DNA of 64,000 nt from Taishania pollutisoli (GCF_014518315.1 NZ_JACVEL010000004.1:248001-312000); one strand, 5' to 3'. Positions 34,319-46,916 are shown, counted from the stretch's first letter. Notes: a model not told the origin generated them from the sequence alone. Made by a program: numbers and translations.

Positions 34319-34354
34319 AAAAAAGGGATCTGTCTATTGACAGATCCCTTTTTT
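34319..34354 (-). terminator. Strong terminator after rpoC
   Basis: Perfect 16-bp stem (AAAAAAGGGATCTGTC and its complement) with loop TATT. On the minus strand it comes 18 bp after the rpoC stop and ends in T6. It closes the long tRNA-tuf-to-rpoC operon. Confidence 0.92.
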
Positions 34355-34371
34355 GTATCATTTACGAATGA

Positions 34372-37300
34372 TTATTTTCTATCAACTAATTCTTCGTATT
34401 GTTCTTTGTCGGCAACAACCATTTTCTGGAATCTGCGAACTCCGGTACCTGCAGGGATCAAGTGTCCAACGATAACGTTTTCTTTCAATCCTAACAAGTG
34501 GTCTTCTTTTCCGGCAACAGCAGCCTCATTCAATACTTTCGTTGTTTCCTGGAACGATGCCGCAGAAATAAACGATTGTGTCTGAAGGGAAGCACGTGTG
34601 ATACCCTGAAGCAATGGAGTAGAAGTTGCAGGAACGGCATCTCTTGCGTCAACCAGTTTCTTGTCAGCGCGTTTCAATTGTGAGTTTTCATCTCTCAATT
34701 TACGCGCAGAAACAATTTGTCCTGCTTTCAATTCTGTAGAATCTCCTGCGTCAACCACTACTTTTTTACCGTAGATCGCATCGTTTTCTTCCATGATATC
34801 CGCTTTGTGGATGGACTGACCTTCCAGGAAGCGTGTGTCTCCGGCATCAACAATTTCTGCTTTTAACATCATCTGACGAACGATCACCTCAAAGTGCTTG
34901 TCGTTGATTTTTACCCCTTGTAAACGGTAAACTTCCTGAATTTCATTTACTAAGTACTCCTGTACTTTTGTAGGTCCCTGAATGTTCAGAATATCGTTCG
35001 GAGTAATTGCTCCGTCAGATAACGGTTGTCCTGCACGTACGAAGTCGTTTTCCTGTACAAGGATGTGCTTGGAAAGCGGTACCAAGTACTTGCGAACTTC
35101 ACCTGATTTAGACGTAATCGAAATCTCACGGTTACCGCGTTTGATCTTGCCGTATTCTGCAATACCGTCGATTTCAGCAACAATTGCAGGGTTGGAAGGG
35201 TTACGTGCTTCGAACAACTCCGTTACACGTGGAAGACCTCCGGTGATATCCCCTGTCTTACCTGCTTTACGCGGGATTTTAACGAGGATTTTACCTGCTT
35301 CAATTGTTTCACCTTCTTTAATGGCGATGTGTGCGTCAACCGGTAATGAATATTCCCGTAAGATTTCTTTCGTTTTCTTGTCAACGATGTGAATCGCAGG
35401 GTTCTTTTTCTTATCTCTTGATTCAGTAATTACTTTTTCGGTAAATCCTGTTTGTTCATCGACTTCTTCACGGAACGTAACACCTTCCTGGATACTGTCG
35501 AATACAACATTACCGGCCACTTCTGAAACGATTACAGCGTTGTACGGGTCCCATTTACAGATCACGTCACCTTTCTTCACTTTCGTGTTGTTAGCAACTT
35601 TCATTTCAGCTCCGTAAGGGATGTTTGCGTGCATCGCTACAATTCCGGTTTTCTCATCGATGATTCTCAATTCAGCTGAACGTCCGACAACAATTTCCAC
35701 GCTGCTTCCGTTTGCGTCTTTTGATGTAATTGTTCGCAATTCATCGATTTCCAGTTTACCTGAAATTTTTGCTTTCAAATCTGATTCATCAGCAATGTTA
35801 GAAGCGGTACCCCCAACGTGGAATGTACGTAGTGTCAACTGTGTACCTGGTTCCCCGATGGATTGTGCAGCAACAACACCTACTGAATCTCCGTGCTGAG
35901 CCAGGCGGTGAGTTGACAGGTTGCGTCCGTAACATTTCGAACATACCCCTCTTCTCATTTCACATGTCAATACAGAGCGGATTTCAACTTCCTCAATTCC
36001 TGCATTGTCAATTGCCGCAGCCACGTCTTCGGAGATCAATTCTCCTGCAGCAACGATCAGATTGTCTGTTTCAGGTTCGTAAACATCGTGTACAGATGTA
36101 CGTCCTAAAATACGATCGTATAACGGTTCAACGATTTCATCATTTTTACGCAGTGCAGTAGCGTGAAGTCCTCTTAAGGTACCACAATCTTCTGCATTGA
36201 TTACCACATCCTGGGCAACGTCTACCAGACGGCGTGTCAGGTAACCTGCATCGGCTGTTTTCAATGCCGTATCGGCCAAACCTTTACGTGCACCGTGGGT
36301 AGAGATAAAGTACTCTAAGATCGAAAGACCTTCCTTAAAGTTGGAAAGGATCGGGTTTTCAATAATTTCCTGACTTGTTGCTCCTGATTTTTGCGGTTTC
36401 GCCATCAATCCACGCATTCCGGATAACTGACGAATCTGTTCTTTCGAACCACGGGCTCCTGAATCGTACATCATGTAGATGGAGTTAAACCCTTGACGGT
36501 CGTTTTTCAGCTGATCCATCAATGTTTGTGTCAATCGGGAGTTGGTATGCGTCCAGATATCAATGATCTGGTTGTAGCGTTCGTTGTTGGTGATCAATCC
36601 CATGTTATAGTTCATCATCACCTCTTTTACATCGTCTTCCGCTTTTTCAACGTAAATTGCTTTTTCTTTCGGAATGATAATGTCGTCCAGGTTGAATGAA
36701 AGACCTCCTTTGAATGCCATTTCATATCCCAATTCTTTGATATCATCCAGGAATTTCGCTGAACGCGCTGTTCCGGAAACTTTCAATACGTGTCCGATGA
36801 TGTCACGCAATGCTTTTTTCGTCATTACGTCATTGATATATCCTGCTTCACGTGGTACAACCTGGTTGAACAATACACGTCCGCATGTTGTTTCTTTCAA
36901 CATCAATTCCGATTCACCATCGAAGTTCAGATCGTACACTTTCACTTTGATGTGGGCGTGCAGATCCAGTTTCCCTTCGTTGTATGCAATTTCTACTTCT
37001 TCCGCAGAGTAGAAAATACCACCTTCACCTTTTACAATTTCTGTTTCCGTAGAACGTTTTCCTTTTGTGATATAGTACAGACCAAGGACCATGTCTTGAG
37101 AAGGTACGGCAATCGGTGCTCCGTTTGCAGGGTTCAGAATGTTGTGAGATGCCAGCATCAATAATTGTGCTTCCAGGATTGCAGCGTTACCCAATGGTAA
37201 GTGAACCGCCATCTGGTCACCATCGAAATCGGCGTTGAATGCTGTTGTTACCAACGGGTGCAAACGAATCGCTTTTCCTTCGATTAATTTTGGCTGGAAT

Positions 37301-38661
37301 GCCTGGATCCCCAAACGGTGCAAAGTAGGGGCACGGTTCAGTAACACAGGGTGTCCTTTCAATACGTTTTCTAAGATATCCCAAACTACCGGCTCTTTTC
37401 TGTCAACGATTTTCTTCGCAGATTTTACTGTTTTCACAATTCCACGCTCAATCATCTTACGGATGATAAACGGTTTGTAAAGTTCAGCGGCCATGTCTTT
37501 TGGTAAACCACACTCATGCAGTTTCAATGTAGGACCAACGACGATTACAGAACGCGCTGAATAATCGACACGCTTTCCTAACAAGTTTTGACGGAAACGC
37601 CCTTGTTTTCCTTTCAATGAATCAGAAAGGGATTTCAACGGTCTGTTTGATTCTGTCTTAACTGCAGAAGATTTTCTTGAGTTGTCAAACAAGGAGTCAA
37701 CCGCTTCCTGTAACATACGTTTTTCGTTACGCAAGATTACTTCCGGAGCTTTGATTTCGATCAACCGCTTCAAACGGTTGTTACGGATGATCACACGACG
37801 GTAAAGGTCGTTCAAATCCGATGTTGCGAAACGTCCACCGTCCAACGGAACCAACGGACGCAATTCAGGTGGAATTACCGGAACTACTTTTACAATCATC
37901 CATTCCGGACGGTTGTCAATACGTTCCTGAGATTCACGCATGGATTCTACCACCTGCAAACGCTTCAATGCTTCGTGCTTACGTTGCACAGAAGTTTCAG
38001 TGTTTGCCTGGTGACGCAAATCATAAGATGTTTGCTCCAAATCCAGCATTCTCAGCAAATCGTGTAGTGCTTCCGCACCCATTTTTGCGATGAACTTGTT
38101 TGGATCTGTATCTTCCAGGTATTGGTTTTCTTTTGGCAACGAATCCAGGATGTCCAGGTATTCTTCTTCCGTTAAGAAATCCATTTTGTTTAATACCGAA
38201 CCATCTACAGATGATGCGATCCCCGGTTGAATGACTACGTAACGTTCGTAGTAAATGATCTGATCCAGTTTTTTTGTTGGCAACCCCAACAGGTAACCGA
38301 TTTTATTCGGAAGTGAACGGAAGTACCAGATGTGTGCTACAGGAACCACCAATGAGATGTGCCCCATACGCTCACGGCGTACTTTTTTCTCCGTTACTTC
38401 AACACCACAACGGTCACAAACAATTCCTTTGTATCGGATGCGCTTGTATTTACCACAGTGACATTCATAATCTTTTACAGGACCGAAAATTCGTTCACAG
38501 AAAAGACCATCACGTTCCGGCTTATAGGTACGATAGTTAATCGTTTCCGGCTTTAAAACCTCCCCGCTAGACTGCTCCAAAATCACTTCCGGCGAAGCCA
38601 GAGAGATGGTTATTTTGTTGAAGCTACTTTGTTTTTTTGGTGTTTCTTTTCTAAAAGCCAT
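34372..38661 (-). CDS. rpoC: RNA polymerase beta' subunit
   Basis: The 1429-residue largest subunit of RNA polymerase. The N-terminal zinc ribbon (CHCGKY ... CDRCGVEV, about 67-86), the lid/rudder region with [18 protein letters not shown], the active-site [12 protein letters not shown] with three Asp binding Mg2+, the trigger-loop area and the second zinc site ([13 protein letters not shown]) are all intact. Starts 26 bp after rpoB. Confidence 0.98.
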   Translation of the reverse strand: MAFRKETPKKQSSFNKITISLASPEVILEQSSGEVLKPETINYRTYKPERDGLFCERIFGPVKDYECHCGKYKRIRYKGIVCDRCGVEVTEKKVRRERMGHISLVVPVAHIWYFRSLPNKIGYLLGLPTKKLDQIIYYERYVVIQPGIASSVDGSVLNKMDFLTEEEYLDILDSLPKENQYLEDTDPNKFIAKMGAEALHDLLRMLDLEQTSYDLRHQANTETSVQRKHEALKRLQVVESMRESQERIDNRPEWMIVKVVPVIPPELRPLVPLDGGRFATSDLNDLYRRVIIRNNRLKRLIEIKAPEVILRNEKRMLQEAVDSLFDNSRKSSAVKTESNRPLKSLSDSLKGKQGRFRQNLLGKRVDYSARSVIVVGPTLKLHECGLPKDMAAELYKPFIIRKMIERGIVKTVKSAKKIVDRKEPVVWDILENVLKGHPVLLNRAPTLHRLGIQAFQPKLIEGKAIRLHPLVTTAFNADFDGDQMAVHLPLGNAAILEAQLLMLASHNILNPANGAPIAVPSQDMVLGLYYITKGKRSTETEIVKGEGGIFYSAEEVEIAYNEGKLDLHAHIKVKVYDLNFDGESELMLKETTCGRVLFNQVVPREAGYINDVMTKKALRDIIGHVLKVSGTARSAKFLDDIKELGYEMAFKGGLSFNLDDIIIPKEKAIYVEKAEDDVKEVMMNYNMGLITNNERYNQIIDIWTHTNSRLTQTLMDQLKNDRQGFNSIYMMYDSGARGSKEQIRQLSGMRGLMAKPQKSGATSQEIIENPILSNFKEGLSILEYFISTHGARKGLADTALKTADAGYLTRRLVDVAQDVVINAEDCGTLRGLHATALRKNDEIVEPLYDRILGRTSVHDVYEPETDNLIVAAGELISEDVAAAIDNAGIEEVEIRSVLTCEMRRGVCSKCYGRNLSTHRLAQHGDSVGVVAAQSIGEPGTQLTLRTFHVGGTASNIADESDLKAKISGKLEIDELRTITSKDANGSSVEIVVGRSAELRIIDEKTGIVAMHANIPYGAEMKVANNTKVKKGDVICKWDPYNAVIVSEVAGNVVFDSIQEGVTFREEVDEQTGFTEKVITESRDKKKNPAIHIVDKKTKEILREYSLPVDAHIAIKEGETIEAGKILVKIPRKAGKTGDITGGLPRVTELFEARNPSNPAIVAEIDGIAEYGKIKRGNREISITSKSGEVRKYLVPLSKHILVQENDFVRAGQPLSDGAITPNDILNIQGPTKVQEYLVNEIQEVYRLQGVKINDKHFEVIVRQMMLKAEIVDAGDTRFLEGQSIHKADIMEENDAIYGKKVVVDAGDSTELKAGQIVSARKLRDENSQLKRADKKLVDARDAVPATSTPLLQGITRASLQTQSFISAASFQETTKVLNEAAVAGKEDHLLGLKENVIVGHLIPAGTGVRRFQKMVVADKEQYEELVDRK

Positions 38662-38687
38662 GATAATGCTTGTTTCTTAGTTCAAAA

Positions 38688-41600
38688 TTAATCCAATGAT
38701 ACGTTCAGACACAATCCTCTCAACTCATGCAACAATACGTTGAATGATTCAGGAATTCCCGGTTCAGGAATGTTGTCTCCTTTAACGATTGCTTCGTACG
38801 CTTTCGCACGACCCATCACGTCATCAGATTTCACTGTCAATATTTCCTGCAGGATGTTAGCGGCACCGAATGCTTCCAATGCCCAAACCTCCATCTCTCC
38901 AAAACGCTGACCTCCGAATTGTGCTTTACCTCCAAGAGGTTGCTGCGTGATCAACGAGTATGGTCCGATAGAACGTGCGTGCATTTTGTCATCCACCATG
39001 TGAGATAATTTCAACATGTAAATGATTCCCACTGTTGCAGGTTGGTGGAAACGATCTCCCGTTCCTCCGTCGTACAGGTATGTTTTACCTGATTTCGGAA
39101 TTCCTGCTTTTTCACAGTAGTCATCAATTTCTGAAGGATGTGCTCCGTCAAAGATTGGAGTTGCAAATTTAACACCCAGTTTTTCTCCTGCCCATCCAAG
39201 AACAGTTTCGTAAATCTGTCCAAGGTTCATACGGGAAGGTACCCCTAACGGGTTCAACACGATATCAACCGGAGTTCCGTCTTCGAGGAACGGCATGTCT
39301 TCCTGACGAACGATATTGGCAACGATACCTTTGTTACCGTGACGTCCCGCCATTTTGTCCCCGACTTTCAGTTTACGTTTTTTCGCAACGTAAACTTTTG
39401 CCATTTTGATGATACCTGCTGGCAGTTCATCTCCTACGGAAATATGGAATTTCTTACGCTTGTATGCTCCGAGAATGTCGTTTGACTTGATTGTAAAGTT
39501 GTGCAACACACGACCGATCAATGTATTCAAACGTGCATCAGCTGTCCAGTTTGTCGGATTGATGATTGTGTAGTCAATCGCATACAGGTTCTTTTCTGTG
39601 AATTTTGAGCTCTTTTTGATGATCTCTTCACGGAAGTTATTGAATACACCTGCAGATTTCTCTTCACCGATGATTTTCAATAATTTGTCAACCAATTGCT
39701 TTTTCAAGACTGCATAATCCTTTTCGTATTCTGAATCCAGGCTTTCCAACAATGGTTTGTCCTGTGCTTTCGCTTTGCGGTCTTTAACTGCTCTTGAGAA
39801 CAATTTTTTATCGATGACAACCCCTCTCAATGAAGGTCCTGCTTTTAACGATGCATCTTTCACGTCACCAGCTTTGTCACCAAAGATTGCGCGCAATAGT
39901 TTTTCTTCCGGAGAAGGATCTGTTTCTCCTTTCGGCGTGATTTTACCAATCAGGATATCTCCTTCTTTGATTTCCGCTCCGATACGGATCAATCCGTTTT
40001 CATCCAGGTCTTTTGTTGCTTCTTCTGAAACGTTTGGAATATCGGAAGTTAATTCTTCCATTCCTCGTTTTGTATCACGTACCTCCAGTGTATATTCATC
40101 AATGTGAATAGATGTGAAGATATCATCGCGTACTACTTTTTCAGAAATCACGATCGCATCCTCGAAGTTGTATCCTTTCCATGGCATGAAGGCAACTTTC
40201 AGGTTCTGACCCAATGCCAGCTCTCCTTGTTGTGTTGCGTATCCTTCACACAGTACCTGTCCTTTTTCAACTCTGTCACCTGTCTTAACAATCGGCTTGA
40301 GGTTGATACATGTACTTTGGTTGGTTTTTTGGAACTTCGTAAGGCTGTAACGTTTTTCTTCCGTTTCAAAACTTACTAATTTATCGTCTTCCGTCCAATC
40401 GTATGTGATTACGATTTCATTGGCATCAACATACGTTACTACTCCGGAACCTTCTGCATTTACCAATACACGTGAATCTCTTGCAACCAGGCGCTCGATT
40501 CCTGTTCCAACAATCGGTGAAGATGGTTTTAACAACGGAACTGCCTGACGCTGCATGTTGGATCCCATCAGGGCACGGTTGGCATCATCGTGCTCTAAGA
40601 ACGGGATGGAAGATGCGGCAATGGATGCAATCTGGTTGGCACCTACGTCCATCAGGTTCAACTGATCCGGGTTCACCAACGGGAAGTCTCCTTCGTAGCG
40701 CGCTTTTACAAACTCAGTAAGGAATTGTCCTTTTTCGTCTACTTTCGCGTTTGCCTGTGCAATTGTTTTTGCATCTTCTTCTTCTGCTGTCAGGTAAATC
40801 GGCTCATCTTTCAAGTTAACGACTCCTTTATCTACCGGACGGTATGGAGTTTCAATGAATCCTAATTTATTCACTTTCGCAAATACACACAATGAAGAGA
40901 TCAAACCGATGTTCGGTCCTTCCGGTGTTTCAATCGTACACAAACGACCGTAGTGCGTGTAGTGAACGTCACGTACCTCAAATCCGGCACGGTCACGGGA
41001 AAGTCCACCAGGTCCTAATGCAGACAAACGACGCTTGTGAGTTACCTCCGACAGCGGGTTGGTCTGATCCATAAACTGAGACAACTGGTTTGTTCCGAAG
41101 AATGAGTTAATCACGGAAGACAATGTCTTCGCGTTGATCAAGTCGATAGGAGTGAAGACTTCGTTATCACGAACGTTCATACGCTCACGGATTGTTCTGG
41201 CCATACGAGCCAAACCAACACCGAACTGAGCATATAATTGCTCACCTACCGTTCTTACACGGCGGTTAGACAAGTGGTCGATATCATCCACATCTGCTTT
41301 TGAGTTAATCAACTCGATCAGGTATTTGATGATCAGGATGATGTCTCCTTTCGTTAATACGCGGGACTCTTCTGAATCGTCGATACCCAGTTTTTTGTTC
41401 AATCTGAAACGACCAACTTCTCCTAAATCGTAACGTGTATCAGAGAAGAATAGTTTTTCGAATACAGATTTTGCCGTTTCGTAATCAGGTGGTTCTGCGT
41501 TACGCAACTGGCGGTAAATATGTTCAACGGCTTCTTTTTCCGAGTTGGAAGTATCTTTTTGAAGTGTATTGTAGATGATTGTAAAATCAGCACTGTTGGA

Positions 41601-42506
41601 ATCTTCTTTGTGAAGGATCACTGTTTTGATTCCCGCATCGATGATCAAATCAACGTGATCGTCTTCCAGCACCGTTTCACGATCCAATAATACTTCGTTA
41701 CGTTCGATGGATACTACTTCTCCTGTATCTTCATCCACGAAATCTTCGATCCATGATTTCAATACACGTGCAGCCAGTTTTCTACCTACTAATTTTTTCA
41801 GGGCAGCTTTAGAAACTTTGATTTCATCCGCCAGTCCGAAAATTTCTAATATATCTTTATCGCTTTCGTATCCGATCGCGCGGAAAAGAGTTGTAACAGG
41901 CAACTTTTTCTTACGATCGATATAAGCATACATTACATTATTGATGTCTGTTGCGAATTCAATCCATGATCCTTTGAAAGGGATAACACGAGCTGAATAC
42001 AACTTTGCTCCGTTTGCGTGTCGGCTTTGACCGAAGAACACACCGGGAGATCTGTGCAACTGAGAAACGATCACACGTTCTGCTCCGTTCACAACAAATG
42101 ATCCTTTCGGAGTCATGTAGGGAATAGTACCCAAATATACGTCCTGTACGATTGTTTCAAAATCTTCGTGTTCAGGATCCGTACAGTATAGTTTTAACTT
42201 TGCTTTCAGTGGAACACTATACGTTAACCCACGTTCGATACACTCTTCAATTGTATATCTAGGGGGATCAATAAAGTAGTCGAGGAATTCCAATACGAAC
42301 TGATTACGTGTATCAGTGATCGGGAAGTTTTCTGCAAATACTTTAAATAATCCTTCACTTTCACGGTTTTCCGGGGTTGTTTCCAACTGGAAGAATTCCT
42401 GGAAAGATTTTAACTGAATATCCAAAAAGTCAGGATAATCAAATTGAGCTTTGCCAGATGCAAAGTTCACTCTTGTTGATATGTTATTTGATGTTGCCAA
42501 TGTCAA
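38688..42506 (-). CDS. rpoB: RNA polymerase beta subunit
   Basis: The 1272-residue second-largest subunit. The rifampicin pocket reads [18 protein letters not shown] followed by LSALGPGGL, i.e. the unmutated, normally sensitive-type residues at the usual Asp, His and Ser positions. Later landmarks: [31 protein letters not shown] and the C-terminal [20 protein letters not shown]. It is separated from rplL by a 104-bp gap holding a terminator-like hairpin. Confidence 0.98.
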   Translation of the reverse strand: MTLATSNNISTRVNFASGKAQFDYPDFLDIQLKSFQEFFQLETTPENRESEGLFKVFAENFPITDTRNQFVLEFLDYFIDPPRYTIEECIERGLTYSVPLKAKLKLYCTDPEHEDFETIVQDVYLGTIPYMTPKGSFVVNGAERVIVSQLHRSPGVFFGQSRHANGAKLYSARVIPFKGSWIEFATDINNVMYAYIDRKKKLPVTTLFRAIGYESDKDILEIFGLADEIKVSKAALKKLVGRKLAARVLKSWIEDFVDEDTGEVVSIERNEVLLDRETVLEDDHVDLIIDAGIKTVILHKEDSNSADFTIIYNTLQKDTSNSEKEAVEHIYRQLRNAEPPDYETAKSVFEKLFFSDTRYDLGEVGRFRLNKKLGIDDSEESRVLTKGDIILIIKYLIELINSKADVDDIDHLSNRRVRTVGEQLYAQFGVGLARMARTIRERMNVRDNEVFTPIDLINAKTLSSVINSFFGTNQLSQFMDQTNPLSEVTHKRRLSALGPGGLSRDRAGFEVRDVHYTHYGRLCTIETPEGPNIGLISSLCVFAKVNKLGFIETPYRPVDKGVVNLKDEPIYLTAEEEDAKTIAQANAKVDEKGQFLTEFVKARYEGDFPLVNPDQLNLMDVGANQIASIAASSIPFLEHDDANRALMGSNMQRQAVPLLKPSSPIVGTGIERLVARDSRVLVNAEGSGVVTYVDANEIVITYDWTEDDKLVSFETEEKRYSLTKFQKTNQSTCINLKPIVKTGDRVEKGQVLCEGYATQQGELALGQNLKVAFMPWKGYNFEDAIVISEKVVRDDIFTSIHIDEYTLEVRDTKRGMEELTSDIPNVSEEATKDLDENGLIRIGAEIKEGDILIGKITPKGETDPSPEEKLLRAIFGDKAGDVKDASLKAGPSLRGVVIDKKLFSRAVKDRKAKAQDKPLLESLDSEYEKDYAVLKKQLVDKLLKIIGEEKSAGVFNNFREEIIKKSSKFTEKNLYAIDYTIINPTNWTADARLNTLIGRVLHNFTIKSNDILGAYKRKKFHISVGDELPAGIIKMAKVYVAKKRKLKVGDKMAGRHGNKGIVANIVRQEDMPFLEDGTPVDIVLNPLGVPSRMNLGQIYETVLGWAGEKLGVKFATPIFDGAHPSEIDDYCEKAGIPKSGKTYLYDGGTGDRFHQPATVGIIYMLKLSHMVDDKMHARSIGPYSLITQQPLGGKAQFGGQRFGEMEVWALEAFGAANILQEILTVKSDDVMGRAKAYEAIVKGDNIPEPGIPESFNVLLHELRGLCLNVSLD

Positions 42507-42550
42507 ACGTTTTTGTATATGAATATGGGCATTTCTGCGTCTCTACGCAT

Positions 42551-42595
42551 TAAAAACAGGAATAGGCATCCGTCAAATGACGAACGCCTTCCTGT
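42551..42595 (-). terminator. Terminator-like hairpin between rplL and rpoB (possible attenuator)
   Basis: On the minus strand, a stem of about 18 bp with a few mismatches (ACAGGAAGGCG ... CTATTCCTGT), loop about TT, followed by five T. It sits 16 bp after the rplL stop in the gap before rpoB. E. coli has a partial terminator at the same place that sets the ratio of ribosomal protein to polymerase transcripts. Confidence 0.7.
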
Positions 42596-42610
42596 GCTAT
42601 AAAGTAATAA

Positions 42611-42988
42611 TTACTTAACTTCAACTTCAGCTCCAGCTTCTTCCAAAGACTTTTTCAGACCTTCAGCCTCGTCTTTAGAAACCGCTTCTTTCAATGTTGC
42701 AGGAGCACCATCTACTAATTCTTTCGCTTCTTTCAAACCTTGACCAGTCAATTCTTTTACCAATTTAACTACAGCCAATTTGTTAGCACCACCTGATTTC
42801 AAGATTACGTCGAACTCAGTTTTTTCTGCTGCAGCTTCTCCAGCTCCAGCTCCACCAACTGCTGCTACAGCTACTGCTGCTGCTGCTGGTTCAATTCCGT
42901 ACTCATCTTTCAAGATAGTAGCCAATTCGTTAACTTCTTTAACTGTCAAGTTAACCAACGTTTCTGCGATTTGTTTTAAATCTGCCAT
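42611..42988 (-). CDS. rplL: Ribosomal protein L7/L12
   Basis: The 125-residue stalk protein that recruits translation factors. An N-terminal dimer helix, an alanine-rich hinge (about 35-55) and the C-terminal domain with [21 protein letters not shown] are seen. Follows rplJ, as always. Confidence 0.98.
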   Translation of the reverse strand: MADLKQIAETLVNLTVKEVNELATILKDEYGIEPAAAAVAVAAVGGAGAGEAAAEKTEFDVILKSGGANKLAVVKLVKELTGQGLKEAKELVDGAPATLKEAVSKDEAEGLKKSLEEAGAEVEVK

Positions 42989-43031
42989 TTTATTTAATTT
43001 TTAAAAAGGTTCAAAAATAATTTTAATTAAT

Positions 43032-43553
43032 TTATGCTCTTTCTTCGAGCGTTTTAAGAATCCCGGCAATCTTGCCTCCTTGCCCTTTAAGAGCGGAAAC
43101 AACATTTTTAGCAGGACTTTGAAGTAATCCGATGATATCGCCAATAACTTCTTCTTTGCTTTTGATCGCAACAAGCGCATCCAATTGGTTGTCACCAATA
43201 AACACAGCTTCTTCGATGTACGCACCTTTCAACAAAGGTTTTGCGTTTTTCGCACGGAAGTCTTTGATCAATTTCGCAGGAGCATTTCCTACTTCGGAGA
43301 ACATGATTGAAGTTGCTCCACTAAGAACAGTTGGTAATTCACCGAAGTTTTTCCCTTCTACTCTTTCCAATGCTTTTGCCAGTAACGTGTTTTTAACAAC
43401 ACGGATACCGATGTTTTGCTGAAAGCATTTTCTTCTTAACTGGTTAACAACATCAACAGTCAAATCTGCCGTATCTGCCAGGTAGATGATGTTTGCCTCA
43501 TTTAACTGGGCAACCAATTCATCTATATACTTTGCTTTTTCTTCTCTATTCAT
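43032..43553 (-). CDS. rplJ: Ribosomal protein L10
   Basis: Stalk base protein that anchors L7/L12 dimers; 173 residues with the N-terminal rRNA-binding domain (VVNQLRRKCFQQNIGIRVVKN) and the C-terminal helix. The rplA-rplJ gap is only 12 bp, leaving no room for the long L10 leader known in E. coli and Bacillus. Confidence 0.97.
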   Translation of the reverse strand: MNREEKAKYIDELVAQLNEANIIYLADTADLTVDVVNQLRRKCFQQNIGIRVVKNTLLAKALERVEGKNFGELPTVLSGATSIMFSEVGNAPAKLIKDFRAKNAKPLLKGAYIEEAVFIGDNQLDALVAIKSKEEVIGDIIGLLQSPAKNVVSALKGQGGKIAGILKTLEERA

Positions 43554-43565
43554 AATAAATCAGTT

Positions 43566-44261
43566 TTAAGCAACAACAGACTTTGTATCAACTTGTACAC
43601 TTGGGCTCATTGTTGCACTCAAGTAAATACTCTTGATATAAGTCCCTTTTGCAGCAGACGGTTTCAATTTAATAAGCATTTGGACCAATTCGTTTACGTT
43701 TTCCTTGATTTTATCTCCGCTGAAGCTTGCTCGTGCAATTCCTGCGTGGATGTTACCAAATTTGTCAACTTTGAAATCGATCTTTCCTGCTTTTACTTCT
43801 TCAACAGCTTTAGCTACATCCATAGTAACCGTTCCTGTTTTAGGGTTAGGCATCAATCCTCTAGGACCTAAAATACGTCCCAAAGCACCTACTTTACCCA
43901 TTACCGAAGGAACTGTAATAATCACATCGATATCTGTCCAACCTCCTTTGATTTTTTCGATATAATCGTCCAAACCAACGTGGTCAGCTCCGGCAGCTTT
44001 AGCTTCTGCTTCTTTGTCCGGAGTACACAATACCAATACTCTTACATCTTTACCAGTTCCGTGAGGCAATGCCACTGTTCCACGAACCATTTGGTTTGCT
44101 TTACGCGGATCTACACCCAAACGAACGGATACATCAATAGACGCATCAAATTTAGTAGTTGAGATTTCCTTTACCAAATTACTAGCGTCAGCCAAGTTGT
44201 AAGATTTGGAGAAATCGTATTTCGCCAAAATCTCTTTTCTTTTCTTAGATACTCTTGCCAT
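43566..44261 (-). CDS. rplA: Ribosomal protein L1
   Basis: Binds the 23S L1 stalk; 231 residues with the signature [20 protein letters not shown] followed by [14 protein letters not shown]. 6 bp after rplK. In many bacteria L1 represses its own operon by binding the rplK leader. Confidence 0.98.
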   Translation of the reverse strand: MARVSKKRKEILAKYDFSKSYNLADASNLVKEISTTKFDASIDVSVRLGVDPRKANQMVRGTVALPHGTGKDVRVLVLCTPDKEAEAKAAGADHVGLDDYIEKIKGGWTDIDVIITVPSVMGKVGALGRILGPRGLMPNPKTGTVTMDVAKAVEEVKAGKIDFKVDKFGNIHAGIARASFSGDKIKENVNELVQMLIKLKPSAAKGTYIKSIYLSATMSPSVQVDTKSVVA

Positions 44262-44267
44262 AACTTA

Positions 44268-44717
44268 CTAGTTTTTAGATTTAGGTTCTTCACCACCTTT
44301 TACTGTTACACCCATGCTTCGTGCAGTACCTGCAACCATCGACATTGCTGAGTCAACTGTAAAACAATTCAAATCCGGTAATTTGTCTTCTGCAATCGTA
44401 CGAACCTGGTCCCAAGAAATAGATCCGATTTTAGAGCGGTTAGGCTCACCTGATCCTTTCTTGAATTTACCAATTTCCATGATTTGAGAAGCCGCCGGTG
44501 CTGTTTTCAATACAAAATCAAATGATTTATCACTGTATACAGTAATAACCACTGGAACTACTTTCCCTGCTTTATCCTGTGTTCTGGCATTAAACTGCTT
44601 ACAGAACTCCATGATGTTAACTCCTTTAGAACCTAATGCAGGTCCTACCGGAGGAGCAGGATTGGCAGCACCACCTTTGATTTGCAATTTAATCAAGCCT
44701 GATACTTCTTTTGCCAT
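44268..44717 (-). CDS. rplK: Ribosomal protein L11
   Basis: 149 residues, with the N-terminal proline-rich [15 protein letters not shown] and the C-terminal rRNA-binding region ending [13 protein letters not shown]. Part of the GTPase-associated centre. An 81-bp spacer to nusG contains an imperfect inverted repeat that might be an L1 target. Confidence 0.98.
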   Translation of the reverse strand: MAKEVSGLIKLQIKGGAANPAPPVGPALGSKGVNIMEFCKQFNARTQDKAGKVVPVVITVYSDKSFDFVLKTAPAASQIMEIGKFKKGSGEPNRSKIGSISWDQVRTIAEDKLPDLNCFTVDSAMSMVAGTARSMGVTVKGGEEPKSKN

Positions 44718-44798
44718 TTGTATTTAAATTATGTAGTCAAACATGAGTATAGACGGGAAGCTTTAGTCGTCACTCACTCCTACGGGTTAAAAAAACGA

Positions 44799-45356
44799 TT
44801 AAATTTCTTTTTCTACTTGCATGTAGCTTAGTTCCAGCAAATTCTTTCTTCCAAAGATTTTTACCATCACTTTTAATTTTTTCTTCTCTTCGTTGATTTC
44901 TTCGATTGTACCGGAGAAGTTATTGAATGGTCCGTCGATTACTTTCACGGATTCTCCCACAACATAAGGGATTTTCATTTCTTCTTCCGTTTCGGAAAGT
45001 TCATCTACTTTTCCTAAGATTCGATTCACTTCCGCCAGGCGCATCGGAACGGGATCACCTCCCTTTTCTGTTCCAAGGAAACCAATGACATTCGGAATAC
45101 TTTTGATAACGTGAGAAACCTCACCAACCAAAGCTGCTTCAATCAACACATATCCGGGAAGGTAAGCTCTTTCTTTGCTTACTTTTTTCCCGTTTCTCAT
45201 TTGAAATACTTTCTCAGTAGGGATCAATACCTGATCCACATAATCTCCCAGCTTTAAACGGGAAATTTCAAGGTCAAGATATTCTTTTACCTTTTTCTCT
45301 TTCCCACTTACAGCTCTTACAACGTACCAACGTTTCTTAATTTCTCCCATTTCCAA
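44799..45356 (-). CDS. nusG: Transcription antitermination factor NusG
   Basis: 185 residues: N-terminal NGN domain with KRWYVVRAVSGKEKKVKEYL and the AYLPGYVLIEA loop, then a C-terminal KOW domain (VKVIDGPFNNFSGTIEEI). Binds RNA polymerase and links to S10/Rho. Starts 7 bp after secE. Confidence 0.97.
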   Translation of the reverse strand: MEMGEIKKRWYVVRAVSGKEKKVKEYLDLEISRLKLGDYVDQVLIPTEKVFQMRNGKKVSKERAYLPGYVLIEAALVGEVSHVIKSIPNVIGFLGTEKGGDPVPMRLAEVNRILGKVDELSETEEEMKIPYVVGESVKVIDGPFNNFSGTIEEINEEKKKLKVMVKIFGRKNLLELSYMQVEKEI

Positions 45357-45363
45357 GAACTAT

Positions 45364-45588
45364 TTAAAATCCACTGTAAATGAAGCCAAGAAGACCTTTC
45401 CAGAATCCATTTGAATCAACAGGTACGATTCCAACCAAATAATCGATCACGAAAATGATCAACGATATAATGATGGAAGCAACGACCACAATGATTGTGT
45501 TACTTTGCAACTCTTTCCAGGTTGGCCACGATACATTGTGAACCATCTCCGTAACTGTTTCGTTGATATAGTTTTTTACTTTTGACAC
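45364..45588 (-). CDS. secE: Preprotein translocase subunit SecE
   Basis: Single-span 74-residue SecE with the conserved NVSWPTWKELQSNT amphipathic helix and one membrane segment (about 37-58). The start is a GTG at 45588 (VSKVKNYI read as Met). A longer frame to 45654 would run back through the tRNA-Trp gene and is rejected. Confidence 0.93.
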   Translation of the reverse strand: MSKVKNYINETVTEMVHNVSWPTWKELQSNTIIVVVASIIISLIIFVIDYLVGIVPVDSNGFWKGLLGFIYSGF

Positions 45589-45607
45589 TTTGCTTGTTTT
45601 AAAGTTG

Positions 45608-45680
45608 CACGGGCGGTAGGATTCGAACCCACGACCAATGGTTTTGGAGACCACTACTCTACCAGCTGAGCTACGCCCGT
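45608..45680 (-). tRNA. tRNA-Trp (anticodon CCA)
   Basis: Minus-strand cloverleaf: acceptor ACGGGCG with CGCCCGT, anticodon loop CTCCAAA (CCA), T-loop GTTCGAATC. No encoded 3' CCA. It lies between tuf and secE in the same transcript. Confidence 0.95.
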
Positions 45681-45688
45681 GTATAAGT

Positions 45689-45712
45689 AAGAGGAAGCCG
45701 AAACTTCCTCTT
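45689..45712 (-). other. Hairpin between tuf and tRNA-Trp
   Basis: Perfect 9-bp stem AAGAGGAAG/CTTCCTCTT with loop CCGAAA. In the transcribed (minus) direction no T run follows, so it is better read as a processing or stabilising hairpin than as a terminator; the T run is on the other strand. Confidence 0.55.
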
Positions 45713-45728
45713 TATTTTTTGTGACTAA

Positions 45729-46916
45729 TTAGTCAACGATTTCAGTTACCTGACCAGCTCCTACAGTTCTACCACCTTCACGGATAGCGAAACGTAATCC
45801 TTTGTCCATTGCAACCGGTACGATCAGGTTAACCTGGATAGATACGTTATCACCTGGCATAACCATTTCACGTCCGTCAGTCAAGATGATTTCACCTGTA
45901 ACGTCAGTTGTACGGAAATAGAATTGCGGACGGTATTTGTTGTGGAACGGAGTGTGACGTCCACCTTCTTCTTTCTTCAAAACGTAAATCTCAGCTTTGA
46001 ATGTTTTGTGCGGTTTTGTTGAACCTGGTTTACAGATAACCATTCCTCGTTTGATTTGAGATTTTTCAATACCTCTCAACAACAAACCAACGTTGTCACC
46101 AGCTTCACCTCTGTCCAAAATTTTACGGAACATCTCAACTCCTGTAACAGTAGAAGACAATTTCTCGTCACCCATTCCCAGGATATCTACTGCTTCACCA
46201 GAGTTGATAACACCTGTTTCAATACGTCCTGTTGCTACAGTACCACGACCAGTGATCGTAAATACGTCTTCAACCGGCATCAAGAAAGGCTTCTCAATAT
46301 CACGTGGAGGCAATTCGATCCAAGTATCAACAGCGTTCATCAATTCGTTTACTGTTTCTACCCATTGTGGTTCTCCGTTCAAAGCTCCCAAAGCAGAACC
46401 TTTGATAACCGGTGTATTGTCACCATCATAATCGTAGAAAGAAAGCAAATCTCTGATTTCCATCTCAACCAATTCCAACAACTCAGCGTCGTCTACCATG
46501 TCCACTTTGTTCATGAAAACAACCATTCTTGGAACACCTACCTGGCGTCCTAAAAGGATGTGCTCACGTGTTTGTGGCATTGGTCCGTCAGTTGCAGCTA
46601 CAACCAGGATCGCTCCGTCCATCTGAGCAGCTCCCGTAACCATGTTCTTTACATAGTCGGCGTGACCTGGACAGTCAACGTGCGCGTAGTGACGGTTTAC
46701 TGTTTGGTACTCAATGTGAGATGTGTTAATTGTAATACCACGCTCTTTTTCTTCCGGTGCGTTGTCGATAGAAGAGAAATCGCGTGATTCAGCCAGACCT
46801 TGAGATGCCAATACACTTGAGATTGCTGCAGTCAAAGTTGTCTTTCCGTGGTCAACGTGACCAATTGTTCCAATGTTTACGTGTGGTTTGGAACGGTCGA
46901 AATTTTCCTTAGCCAT
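45729..46916 (-). CDS. tuf: Elongation factor Tu
   Basis: GTPase that brings aminoacyl-tRNA to the ribosome; 395 residues. G motifs: GHVDHGKT (19-), DCPGHADY and NKVD. Domain 2/3 landmarks include [13 protein letters not shown] and the C-terminal [15 protein letters not shown]. It lies in the tufB position, after four tRNA genes. Confidence 0.98.
   Translation of the reverse strand: MAKENFDRSKPHVNIGTIGHVDHGKTTLTAAISSVLASQGLAESRDFSSIDNAPEEKERGITINTSHIEYQTVNRHYAHVDCPGHADYVKNMVTGAAQMDGAILVVAATDGPMPQTREHILLGRQVGVPRMVVFMNKVDMVDDAELLELVEMEIRDLLSFYDYDGDNTPVIKGSALGALNGEPQWVETVNELMNAVDTWIELPPRDIEKPFLMPVEDVFTITGRGTVATGRIETGVINSGEAVDILGMGDEKLSSTVTGVEMFRKILDRGEAGDNVGLLLRGIEKSQIKRGMVICKPGSTKPHKTFKAEIYVLKKEEGGRHTPFHNKYRPQFYFRTTDVTGEIILTDGREMVMPGDNVSIQVNLIVPVAMDKGLRFAIREGGRTVGAGQVTEIVD

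Noticed and set aside
45589-45654. Upstream extension of secE
   Set aside because: It would read through the tRNA-Trp gene; the GTG at 45588 gives the normal SecE N-terminus.
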